From Cynocephalus volans (taxonomy: Eukaryota > Chordata > Mammalia > Dermoptera > Cynocephalidae): DNA of 64,000 bases. The notes beneath the pieces were generated by a model that saw only the letters and a program-made list of their open reading frames with translations, was not told the DNA's origin and did no database searches. Below, in pieces: positions 1 to 11,385 of the stretch. A program made the translations under genes and the position numbers. Numbering within the stretch: position 1 is the stretch's first letter; each line of letters opens with the position of its first letter. Where the stretch lies: NCBI RefSeq assembly GCF_027409185.1, contig NC_084463.1, forward strand, positions 65,209,852-65,273,851. The letters run 5' to 3'.

Positions 1-309
1 TTTGTTTTTCTGTATTTTTCAAACTGTTCATAAATATCCTGTGATACTTGTATAATCAGAAAGTAAAAAATCTATAGATGTTGTGTGTCTCATTTGTTTG
101 AGAGAAAAAGGGATGGTATATTCTCAGTTTTCAGAGCTTTTTGTGCTAAATTCCTGTCCTACATAGAGGAATAAGGGCCTCTACCTTTCCTGAGAAAAAT
201 CTAGTCAAGAACCTTCAAGAATGGCTCTAGAAATTGCTATCAAGGTAAGCAGAAAGGTTCAGTTTTGAGTGTCACATTTCTTTGAACTTTTCACTGGTAT
301 CTACTGCCA

Positions 310-850
310 TCATCCTGCTGAAAAATCATCATGTTGAAGGGATACCTGCACTCCCATGTTCATCACAACTCTGTTTACAATAGCCAAGATATGGAACCAA
401 CCTAAATGTCCATTGATGGATGACTGGATAAGGAAACTGGTATGGAATACTACTCTGCCATAAAAAAGAATTAAATTCTCCCATTTGCAGCAACAGGGAT
501 GAGCTTGGAGAAACTTATGGTGAGTGAAATAAGCAAAGCACAGAAGGATGAACACCACATGTACTCACTTAAAAGTAGGAGCTAAGAGAGAAAGAAGGAA
601 GGAAAGAAAGACCACAGTGGTGCATTGGACTTGCAGAAGGAGAGAACATTCCTTGGGATACAAAGTGGAGTGGGGGGGGGAAGGAGGGGGAGGGAGGTTG
701 GGGATAATTGGGTGGGGGACATGGGGTACAATCGCAATTTGTGGTAATGGGCATGCTGCCAGTATGGATCTGGCCTTCACATCTTGGGCACAAAGAGTGA
801 CAATCAGCTTTGTATCTCATGAATATTCATAACAACAACAACAACAAAAA
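310..850 (+). mobile_element. L1 3' end (end of ORF2 and 3' UTR)
   Basis: The end of ORF2 is recognisable (ATAGCCAAGATATGGAACC, CCATTGATGGATGACTGGAT). It is followed by a G-rich polypurine tract (about 665-715) and an ACA-rich tail near 830-850. The copy is 5' truncated. Confidence 0.85.
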
Positions 851-2390
851 GTCATCTCAAAAAAACCTGAACAAAAAATGAGGTAGGACTGTTTGACAGG
901 AATGTTTTCATCAAACCTTGATCTCGTAACTTTTCCAGTAAATCTGGGAACTCAAGAGCCGAAAACCAAGATTTGGTAAAAGTTCTGGCTGGTTGGGTCG
1001 TGGAAGCCAAAAATGAACAACACCCAAATAATCTGGTTTAGAAACTTCATTTTTCTCACTTCCAGCTGATGCTTTTCCACAGGAGCCCCAGGGCCCTAAT
1101 TTGGGCCTGCACTCCCATCTTCAGCACCAATCTTTCAAGAGTAGACCAGACCGAGCCCTTGATCCCCATCCTGTGAGGCAGAGGAAAAGGTACTCTCTGC
1201 AGCCTGCACAGGCTCCTTCACAGTTGGGTAGCCTTTCTAAGAAACTTCCCTTTTAAACAGATGAATATGAGAGATGATGCTGCACAGTAGTTGCCCAAGA
1301 TGATTTTAGGATGTGCAAACAAATAGAACTTTAAAAAAAATATTTCAAATTGGATTGTACAGTGTGGAAACACGAGCCTCTTATTCTTACTTCAAGTATC
1401 CTGTGCTGGTGGCAGGTTGGTGGAAATTTGGGAAAAACAGCTGCTCTGATCCCTTCTGGTCTATGTAAATCTTCCAGAGGACTCCATGGCCTTGTGGCTT
1501 CCTCTGTTCGGTAGAGTGAGACAGGAGGGCAGCACCTGTTCTACAAGGACTACAAAAACAATGCTGTTCACACTTGCCCCACTTCTACCAAAGACAAAAG
1601 ATGAGCTGGACTAGGGCAGCAAGAAGGTCCCTCTGGCAGATGCAGTGTGGCCATGGTTTCTGGGAAGGGATCTGACCTAGGATGAAGCAGGCCGGATGAG
1701 AACTAATTCAGGCAGCTGTTGTGAGGCAGCTCTAGTGCTGCTAGAAAGTTAGCCATGAACTTCACTTTCACCCAAAGACAAGCCAAGCATCCATCACTCT
1801 CACTTTGGGGCAGGGGAGGCTCTTCTCTCAGTCAGAGGCAAGAACTTACCAAATAGCAGACTCCATACCCTGGGGCTCTGTAAAGTCAAGGGGCTCAATC
1901 CCTGAGCCCCAGTTTCTAGCTGGCAGAAGAGAGGGAACTAGATACCGAGGCCCTCCCACAGAGGGGCCAGGGTAAGCTATTTGCCTGCCCTTCAACTCTT
2001 TGAACCTCTGGAATAGAAGTTATCTTTCGACCTCAGAATTTTTTTTTAAATTTACATCGTTAGCTTAAAGTTTTTAAAATGTGTCTTTTAAAAAGAAAAT
2101 GGAATAATAAAAAATTCTCAAAATTTGAAATAATTAAATTAAATATATGAAATTTAGAAAAAAAATCAATCTGATTAATTTATAAAAACACATTTCAGAA
2201 AATAAGTTCCTCAGCAGTGAGAATGGATTGTATATTCTCAGTTAAAAAAAAATCAAATTACTTTTTCTTCACATATTCTTAAAAATGCATAAATATACAT
2301 TTCTATGGTGAAAAAATAATTCAGATATAAGCTATTGATAAACAACCAAAATATTGTCCATCTCACACTGGTGAATCTTAATATTTCTTT
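850..2390. other. Unclassified single-copy-like sequence
   Basis: I recognise no gene or repeat family. The part from 1000 to 2000 is moderately GC-rich compared with its surroundings but has no long open frame. From 2030 onward it is very AT-rich. Confidence 0.5.
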
Positions 2391-2463
2391 AAAAATGTTT
2401 GTTCCATGGGCCGGCCCATGGCTCACTCGGGAGAGTGCGGTGCTGATAAAAATGTTTGTTCCA
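2391..2463 (+). mobile_element. 41-bp tailless tRNA-Ile SINE head with 16-bp target-site duplication
   Basis: A 16-bp direct repeat (AAAAATGTTTGTTCCA) at 2391-2406 and 2448-2463 brackets 41 bp. These 41 bp are the 5' end of the tRNA-derived SINE (GGCCGGCCCATGGCTCACTC...GTGCTGAT). The copy stops at the anticodon loop and has no box B, no second half and no A tail. Confidence 0.8.
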
Positions 2464-4430
2464 GTCAAGAAATGTATGATGAAACTATTCCATTTATTGT
2501 CATTATTAACATATTTATCTTTATTCTCTGAACTAGACAATCTACTCCTAGAAAATCTACAAATCTAGTTTAGATTTTCTAAACTAGAAAATCTTCTTTG
2601 TTATGGATGCTTGTAAAACTTGATTATATTTTTTAATGTATTACTGTTTGTTTATATATTTTTATGTAAGTTGAGTAGTTGCTTTGATTTTAAGTAACAT
2701 AAAATCATATTCTTAATGCATATGAATAACAGAAAGCTTCTAGTAATTATAGACCCCTGTGAAAAATATCATTAGCAATACAAAATTGTAACATACTAAA
2801 GGCTTTTGTATACTGCAACACTTTTTTTTGTGTGGCTTTTTATAATAATGCTAAAAGAATGAGTGGCATTTTGGGCATGGACACACAAATATTACCTGAG
2901 AAAAAAAGTAGTCACATACAATGGAACTTTAGATTTACTATTTCCTTATACCAGAAATGAAAAAAATTAGATCACATGCCATTAAATTTTATGAGCATAA
3001 AATAAGTCAACGTGACTAGTTCTAATTGATTTATCACATAGTTCTGCTTAGAGCAAGAATGCATATGAAATTTATTTCATGATTCAATATATTGCTCAAT
3101 TTAACAGTATCTATCATTGTAAATTAACACATTGGTATTGAGTCCACACAGATTACCCATTGTGAGCGTGACTAAAATATTTTTAAATTAATCCCTATGT
3201 AGGGAGAATTATTTTTGCTTCTTTGTGTTTCATTATCTGTCTATAATAAAAATACTAGGGAAAAAATAGGAACTCTTATTGCATAGGGTATGAAGGAAAA
3301 TTCTTCAGTATCAATATATACAGATGTTAAGCACTGCTTAACGACAGGGATAAGTTCTGAGAAATGTGTCCTTAGTCAATTTTGTTTTGGGAATATCAGA
3401 GTGTACTTACACAAACCTGGATGGTATAGCCTACCTACTCTGCACGCAGGATGTATTTTATAGCCAGTGTCCCACATGCACTCCCTGGTTGTCCAAATAT
3501 GACTGCAGTTTGTATTGATAGTGTTTAGTAGAATGCACTCTAGTTTGTTAAACTATTCCCATATACCAAAATATTTATTTTTCACACTTTTTCAATTGGA
3601 AATAGTGCAGCAATATGCATCCTTGCACGAAAACATTGTTTACACTTATAGAAATTTCTGTAGTAATAATATTACAGGGTACAGGGTATATGTATGCAAT
3701 CATCTCAGAATTATATATATGTATACACACATATACATTTACTCACTTAAATGTTTATAAATACAACCAAATCACCCTCTCAAATAGTTTTCTTGTTTAG
3801 AATAATGAACATTCACTAGTTGGTCAACAAATGCATTTAAAATTCAGAGGTGATTGAATTTATTTCAGTGACTACCTGGATTAGAATTAGATTGGATTTT
3901 AATGATGAAACAATTTAGGAATATTGGTTGTTAATTAGCACATGGCTCAAGGGAAGGCATTGATAAATTCAGAGACCACAACTTTGTAAGTATCTCTTTA
4001 CTATGGTTCTACTGGCCATTTCTGCTCCATACCAAACACCTAAATCAATTGGTCTTGGTATCTGTAGTTTTGTTTGTATGCTCGTTTGTTTATTTTCCAG
4101 TCTTCCAATTATTCATTCCCCACCTTCCCCCCCTTCTGTTCCCTTCCAACACTTGTATTTCTTCCTGAATAACACCAAGGGATTATTTTCCCAAATTTCA
4201 GTTTTTAGGTAGACCCCTGTAAAATAATTTTATGTCCAAACTTTTTAGCCGGGATTTAATGCTCGGTTCTTTTCACAAGTTCACAACATATATGAGTATT
4301 ACTCCAAGAAAAGATTTCCCTTTTCCACAGCTAATCTCATCACTGACTCTGCCATCCCAGTTTCTTCTGTGCCAATCTTGTAAAGTTCTCAATCATGACA
4401 TATTCCTTTTTTCCGAGAAAATGAAAATGA
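2464..4430. other. AT-rich intergenic sequence
   Basis: No gene recognised. A TATA/TGTA-rich patch is present at 3700-3740. The open frames here are short and have no recognisable domains. Confidence 0.5.
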
Positions 4431-4670
4431 CGGCTGCACGCATCGCCTGAACTTTTCGGGGACCAAGCTGCTGGGATCTGAGGACCCCTGCACGGGGCTG
4501 CAGCAGAAGCGCACGCGCCTCCTCTAGGGCGCGGCGCTCAAGTGCAAGCATCTTGCTGGTCTCTTCTTCCTACGCCTGCGATTTTTCATGCTTTGACTCT
4601 TGCACTGCTGCTGTCGCGTTGCGAGCTGGCAGTCTTCGTAGTCACCTCCGACTCTGGTTGGTCATTTTTC
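4430..4670. other. GC-rich, CpG-bearing patch, unidentified
   Basis: About 240 bp with clustered CpG (for example GGGCGCGGCGCTC near 4530) stands out from AT-rich flanks. Neither strand gives a recognisable protein. It could be a decayed retrocopy of a 5' exon or a small promoter island. I cannot tell which. Confidence 0.4.
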
Positions 4671-5999
4671 AGGCCTCGAGGGAAACTTCTTCTGAAATTA
4701 TTTTGAGCAATAACCTATGAAAGACGGTTTTCACAGGGATTTTTAATAAAAGTAAAACTCTTGAAAGTATTGAGGACTTAACCGACCTGCAGATTCCTAA
4801 CAGCAAATTCCAAAGTTGTCGTGGATCCATATGAACTGGCTTCAGGGCAAGAGGGAAACATAACAAAGGCTGTGGTGGTTTTGTGTAATTTAAACATAGT
4901 AAGTAGCTCCTGACTATTTGTTGAAGGAATCTATAAATTTTATTTATGTCAGAACTGACTCGTAAACTCTTTTCATGGTGGAAAGAACGGCCATATAGGA
5001 AGGATGAGAGAAACGTTTATTGTGGTTAATGACCTAGATTTATTGACGTTTTGAGGACAAGAGTTCCTGATTTGAAATTAAATGAGGAAAACAGTATAGA
5101 TGAGAATAAAAAAATATTTTTGATAAGTTAGAGATTTTCTGGAACTTTGATTTTTCTGAGAATATTAAAGTAAAAAATCTATAAATTTAAAGCAAAACTA
5201 AGTTAAAGCAGCAGAGCTAAAAAATAGTAATACTGAAATGAACTATTCTCGAAAGCATTTTATAATATTTCTTTACGCAAATGAGAACTAACATGTGGTC
5301 TATATGTCTGAAAAACAATTCAGTTTGCCTTTTCTTTTTGTAGAATATCTTTCGTTAGGTTGTACATTTACCAAAACAAATGTGCAGTCAATCTTTAAGT
5401 ATCTTGATTTACTTAGGGGCTGGGTTCTGGGACCTGGGATTGGGAGGATGTGTGGGGAGGAGATGATCACAACAGGGTGCAGGCACTGACCTTTACAAAC
5501 AGCTCCAGGCATCCAGTGAAGGTGTTGGAGCTGGATCTAGAGAGGCGGTGCTTTGGTGCTGCAAGGTTGTGGCACAGGGGACTAAAATCCCCACTCACAG
5601 CCAAATTCTCCAGAGGCTGGGACTACAGGAGGCAAGCTGATTGTTACCGTGCAGTTGGGGTCCTTCTAGTAACTCCTCTCTAGATGTCATTTTGTGAAAT
5701 CATGCTAATGTCCTTTTTTTTTTTTAAATGTATTTTTCTTCCATCTTAACTTTCCTTGAATATGAAGAAGAAAACATGTTTTATTGGTATTACTCAGATG
5801 AAATTTATTTTCCTGAAATTTCATGAGGAGAGGATGGGTCAAGATAGCTCTCCTAGCTTCCTGACTCTAGAGCTCTCCTCTTGTTTTCAAAGTGTTCAGT
5901 AACATGGCTTTTTACATTTTTCCAACTCCTGGATCTACCCCCCCCCACTTATTTTATAGGGGTCTTCTCTTTTATTTTTCCTGTTGTCCCAGTCCTACA

Positions 6000-6000
<1 letters not shown>

Positions 6001-6084
<84 letters not shown>
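6001..6084. repeat. (TA)n microsatellite, about 41 units
   Basis: A pure alternating AT tract of about 83 bp with no interruption. Its purity implies ongoing length change, and the tract can extrude a cruciform or hairpin. Confidence 0.97.
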
Positions 6085-6086
<2 letters not shown>

Positions 6087-7503
6087 CAGTAGTTTGTTCT
6101 CAGGATAGAACTCAGAATAGATGAATTTGTACTGAAAAAACTTATGTGTGGACTAAGATGGGAATATACGGATTCCATGAAACGAAACAGACAACAGCAA
6201 AGGAGACCAAGAAGGCCAAGCCAGAAAATAAGATTTAATGGTACTTGAAGGAAATGAATGCCTAATGATTAGCAAAATACCTAAGACACCTGGAACATTA
6301 AGTAAATGTGCTAAATATACGAACCAAGTATTTCAGCCATCCTCTGACTTACTAACTTGTTGAAGATTTAGCTCAAGCATCACTGATAAAAAGGCTATCT
6401 GTGCTTTCTCTGATCTTTCATGATACACTTCACATTATAGCACCACAATGACCCCTGTATACTTACCGTTCACCTTTTCACCAATTTTCTGCTAAGTGAA
6501 AAAAATGTAATTCCACCTAGTCTGTGTGTCTGAAACAATTCTATGACAGCTTTTCCTCCCTGGTTCTTCTAACTACATTTAAAAAAATTATCTAGGAAAT
6601 AAAGTAAAGGAAGTCCTAGGGCTTCAGTTTAATGTTAAATAATTTCTATGTTTCCCTGAGGACTTATTATTCTGGAAAAAAAAAAGATAAAAATTTAGAT
6701 TGTCGAACACTAAAACAGGGAGAATGAATTTTACATATCCAAAAGTCTTGCATAAGTGTGATTTTCCTGACATAAAAAATACTAAAATTTCCCTAAACTC
6801 TTGTAATATTATCAATAAAGCATAAACAACTGGATTTATTTCTACAAAGTTATCAGGGTTCAATATTAGATAACCTATTAAAATAATTAATATAGTGAAG
6901 GAAAAATCAGATTGATAGACAGTAAGGAAAATTTTATTAAAATATCAATAACCCAAGGGCAAACAACCAGTAATCACACAAGCACAAAGACATTTGATTA
7001 CTATGTTACAAATAATTTCTACTGTTTACAAATTAGACTCATTTTTGTAGTGGTAAATCCAGCGTTAATGCTTTAAAGCATTCATTTTAAAATCACGATT
7101 AGGAAAAGAATATATCATCATTACTAATTAACATAGTTCTAGATATACACAGCAACACATATAGAACAAAAGAAATTTCAGTTATAAAAGTATAAATATT
7201 GTTATTTCTGAATTTATGATTGTTTACCTAGAAACACACTTATACACAATAAAGTAAATCAGTAAGATTTCTAAAAACAAAATTAACAACCCAATTATTT
7301 TCAAATGTGTAAAATGTGCAGCTACTTATTAGATGATAATGTTCATAGGAATAAATAAAAATGAAAATGCCCAGAACTTTCAGGAAAAAACAGAAGCAAT
7401 AGTGATAGGGCACTTGTCGAGATTTTCACATATCAAGCAGCCAAAAACACTGAATCAGTGTAGTACCAGAGCATGAATTCACACGTCAGTGGAACAGAAT
7501 AGT

Positions 7504-7558
7504 GTTACATACACATATACACACACACATATATACACATACATACATACATATATAT
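7504..7558. repeat. (CA/TA)n compound microsatellite
   Basis: An impure ACATATAC / ACACACAT / ACATACAT array of about 55 bp. Confidence 0.85.
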
Positions 7559-7896
7559 GAATTTAGTGTATGTTAAAGGGGAGATTCCCTTGCTAGAACA
7601 ACACAAAAGAGTTGGTGCTTTTTTTAAGAAAAGACAGAAATGCTGCCTGGAAAATCAGTGGAGCAGCTCATTCAGATAAAACACGTGAGTTTTTAAAATT
7701 TGGGGGTTCTTTTAATCAAAAAGAAAAAAATATCATCTAACTTGCAGTTCAGTACTTAAAAATACATGTGGTAAGCCTGCTGCTCTCATGAGTGTGGCCA
7801 CTCCAGCTTGTTAATGGCCAACTTCTTACTTCAGGGATTGGGGGAGAGAGAGAACAGGATTTAAAAATGTTCTTAAAGGCACCTACTAAACCCTTC

Positions 7897-8343
7897 TGTA
7901 TTAGTCTGTTTCAGTTGCTTACAAAAAAATACCTGGAACTGTGTAATTTGTAAAGAAAATAAAATTTATTGCTTACAGTTTCGGAGGCTGGGAAGTCCAG
8001 AGCCCAGGGAACACATTTGATGAAGGTCTTCATTGGCGGTGGCTTTACAGTAATGCAGGGGTCTCACATGGCAGAAAATGGTGGAGCAGAGAGAGAGATA
8101 GTTCCTCATGTGCTCTCCTTTTAAAGCCCTCAGAACCATGCCCCTGACCACCATTACTAGTCCATTCACTGCGACATAGTTCTACAATCTAATCATCTCT
8201 TCAAGAACCCACCTTTCAATTACCATAATAGGATTTCCCATTCTCTCAACACTGTCACAGTGGGGACAAGTTTCCAATACCTGGAACTTTGGGGACACAA
8301 TTCAAGCTTCAGTGAATTTGGGGGGGATGTTCAATCCATAGCA
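7897..8343 (-). mobile_element. Solo LTR, ERVL-MaLR type
   Basis: It begins TGTATTAGTCTG and ends CCATAGCA, which is the reverse of a MaLR LTR. A perfect 5-bp duplication CCTTC flanks it at 7892-7896 and 8344-8348. No internal region adjoins, so it is a solo LTR left by LTR-LTR recombination. Confidence 0.82.
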
Positions 8344-8889
8344 CCTTCCACCAAGTATCCCCCCTTGCATTTCCAGTGCAGGGGTCCATAGGGAGAGTTC
8401 CACAGAGAAGGAATGGCTTATAGTCTCACAGGTGTTCCCCTGTCACCTCTGGTAGGCAGACGATGAGAAGAAATCTACTTGCTTCAAGACCACTCAGTGG
8501 AATTGGCCGTGTCCCCTGCAATGCAAATCAACTCACTGATCATTCCAAGAGCTTTAATTTGCATGTATTTTTTTGTGGTGGTTATTAGAAGTATGGGAGT
8601 GGGGCAATACTAGCTCTTACTTACAGTTGTTTCCCCAGGAAAGCCCCCTCTCCCCAAGTTCATTGATTTGCTGTAAAGAGTATGCTCCAAGTTTCCTTCT
8701 TCCCAACCTGCCCTAATTTATATGGGGGAGGTAGAGGGAGAAGGAAGGAGGAAAGGAGAGAGGGAGAGAGGAAAGAAGGAAAAAAGAAGAAACAAAAAGA
8801 TGGCAGGGAGGTGACGCCCTTTCTCTTTTGATTTAGACACTGGCCATTTTTCAGGAAGTTCTGTGTCCAAACCTGTAGTGTGTGAATAA
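8344..8889. other. Intergenic, with purine-rich GA tract
   Basis: A GGAGAGAGGGAG-type purine run lies at about 8725-8790. No gene seen. Confidence 0.5.
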
Positions 8890-9490
8890 AGCTCAGGTGG
8901 AGTCTGAGTCTGAGGAGTCAGTCCCCTGAGGACGATGAGCTGGATCTGTTGCCCTCAGACTCACCATCTTCATCTTCAGACCCACTGCTGGAGCCTGAGG
9001 AGTCACTGCCATTGTCCTCTTCCCCATCTTCCTTCTTGTGTTAATCCTCATGAGGGATAATTTCCCCAAATTGTCTCTGATGAATCTTTCCCTGGAGCCT
9101 GCACCCTCTGCACCTCTCTGAGCCCTTTGTGAAGACTCCGTGCTGATGGGGACTGCAGATATGTCCATCTAAACTCGGGGTTTGGGCCTCCCATCATGTT
9201 TATGTTCATGCTTATTAGAAGTGAACTCTTGTTGCACAACATATTCCTCAAAAGGTATATTTTCGAATCAGAGATCCAGGTCCACTTTATAGTGTTTGTG
9301 TAGTTCCTCAGCCTGGCTGTTATAATGTTCCTTCAGGCCCTGCTGGATACACTGCTAAAGTCTGCCCACTTTCACCATGCGCTCTCTCAGGGGCAAATGT
9401 TGTACCACGACTCCTGGTAGAACTGGCAGCATCCATTCATGGAGGTCTTCTGGGGCTCTTCATGGACTTTCTCTTCTTCTTGGATTATCT
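8890..9490 (-). pseudogene. UBTFL1: UBTF/UBTFL1-like HMG-box retrocopy, 5'-truncated and broken
   Basis: Minus-strand pieces in several frames match UBTF/UBTFL1: EEPQKTSMNG, LPLRERMVKVGR, EHYNSQAEELHKHYKVDLDL, then KGLREVQ...KDSSETIW, and an acidic-serine tail (SEGNRSSSSSSGD, then SSDSDS). UBTF is the RNA polymerase I factor. UBTFL1 is its intronless, preimplantation-expressed relative. The middle part (SSAKGLQEG...DSSQTIW in human UBTFL1) points to UBTFL1. The polyserine/acidic end resembles UBTF more. Several stops and frameshifts, and loss of everything before the later HMG boxes, make it non-coding. There is no intron between the pieces. Confidence 0.72.
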
Positions 9491-10769
9491 TCTAATCCAG
9501 ATAAGATAATGCAGAATTCTACAATAAAATGTGATATGTATGTCTCCTAAAAAAATAATTAAAAAGAGAAAAAATACCTTAGGGTATAGTCATGGGCTAA
9601 ATATTGACTGAAATTTGAAGAAACTACATAATCTATAATGTGCTAATCTTATAAGTTAAGGATTCATTTCTCACTGATACTCAGTGAATTAAAGCCTCTC
9701 ACGGGACCAGTTAGGTTAAGAACCTGATCTCCCTCATCTGTGGAAGCTGTATTTAGGGACAATTGACAGGCACAATTGAACAAAGGAAAAGCTGAGTCCT
9801 GGATGTGTGCTTCACTGGGTGATTGGCCAAAAAGAGGTGGCCAGAACACATAACCAACTTCTCCATTCATGACATGCCCACAGTCCTCATACAACTACAT
9901 TAAGTCTCTCATCCTTCTGTGGCTCACCAGGCACCTGGAGAGAGTCTGGTCTCACTTAAGTCTAAGGGTAGCTGAGACCTGCTGTGGCTCTGAGAGGATC
10001 TTACTAACAGCCACAGTAAGGTTCACAAGCCTGGTGAAGCAGTCTCTGAATTCCTTTTGGGGTTTTCTGGGACCCCCAAAACAGTATTTTGCTCCACTCT
10101 CTCAACTTGAGGACTACATGAAAGAAAGTCCAACCTGGCCTGCCAAAACCTAACTTTTGGATTGTGAGTTTCTCAGCTGAGATTATCAGCCATTTTCTGC
10201 TGAGTCTTTTCATCAGGTTAGGGGGCTCCAGGAAGTGATACTTGAGATCTGTTACTGTCATGGGTCATGACCATGGGGATCTTAGAACTCTGAATGTGAG
10301 AAACAGATAAAATCCCCATCCTGGTTTGTATAAAAAATGTGTCCTTTTCATAAATGATTCTTCCGTTATGAATTCAAATGTTTAAAAAAGCTTTTAGAAG
10401 GCTTTTCTTGTCTTTCTCATCAACTGCTGTTTCATAGTTGGGTTCTCAATCTCTTGCTTTAGTTTTTTTGCCTTCTCCTAAGTCTCTCTCCTTTCCCTTT
10501 CATCACCCTCTCTTTGCCTTTCTCATGAGTGAACTCCCTCTATACCTTCTCTCCTTTTCTTGTTTGTATTTTGTTCAAGTGCTTAATAACAATGCTTGTG
10601 CAAGGCACTAATCCAATTTCTTTATATGTACATATATTCATATATGTATATAAATTTATGTATATATAGTATATATAATTATTAAATATACAAATATTAG
10701 TATGTATAAACATATATATGCACACACATTTAAAAAATTACTTACTAGTAGTATATTTATTCTTACAAA
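9491..10769. other. Unclassified sequence
   Basis: 9660-10320 is moderately GC and might be an old LTR or a unique sequence. No domain is recognised in its short open frames. 10620-10730 is AT-rich low complexity. Confidence 0.4.
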
Positions 10770-11385
10770 TCATGATATTTCTTTATGATGTTTGCCCAAC
10801 TTGTCACTTCCCAAACCCACACCCTCCCCCATCTTTAGTATCCTTCAGTTTGTTCTCTCCTGAAAGTTCAATTTATTGTTGTGGTCTTTTCTTTCTTTCT
10901 TTCCTTCTTTCCTTCCTTCCTTCCTTACTTCCCTCCCTTCTTACCTCCCTCCCTTGTCTTCTTCCTTCCAGCAGCAGCCAGTTATAAGTGAGAACATGTG
11001 GTATTTCTGTTCCTTTGTCTGGCTTATTTCACTTAACATAATTTTCTACAGACTCATCCATGTTGCTGCAAATGGTAGAATTTCTTTTTTTTTTTTTATG
11101 GCTGAGTAGTAGTCTATTGTGTATATACCATATTTGCTTTATCCAGTCGTCTGTCGATGGATACTTAGGTTGCTTCCATATTTTGGCTATTGCAAACAGA
11201 GCTGCGATAAACATGGGAGTGCAGGTATCCCTTTGCCATGATGAATTCCATTCCTCTGGATATATACCTAGCAGTGGGATTGCTGGATCATATGGTAGCT
11301 CTATCTGGAGTTGATCGAGAAACCTCCATACTGTTATCCATAATGGCTGTGCTAGTTTACAGTCCCACCAATAGACATATACACA
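10770..11385 (-). mobile_element. L1 3' end, minus strand
   Basis: Reverse-complement L1: the 3' UTR, with a (CTTT/CTTC)n pyrimidine run at 10886-10965, leads into the end of ORF2. The encoded protein includes the typical [19 protein letters not shown] segment with a stop-free run of about 140 codons (11460-11029). Confidence 0.85.

Larger units (their letters stand above)
4670..7896. other. Intergenic sequence, no gene seen
   Basis: Mostly AT-rich. 5400-5690 is a more GC-rich block with no recognised identity. Microsatellites are listed separately. No coding frame with a recognisable domain. Confidence 0.5.

Noticed and set aside
6001-6084. YIYIYI open frames over the (TA)n tract
   Set aside because: Microsatellite translation artefact.
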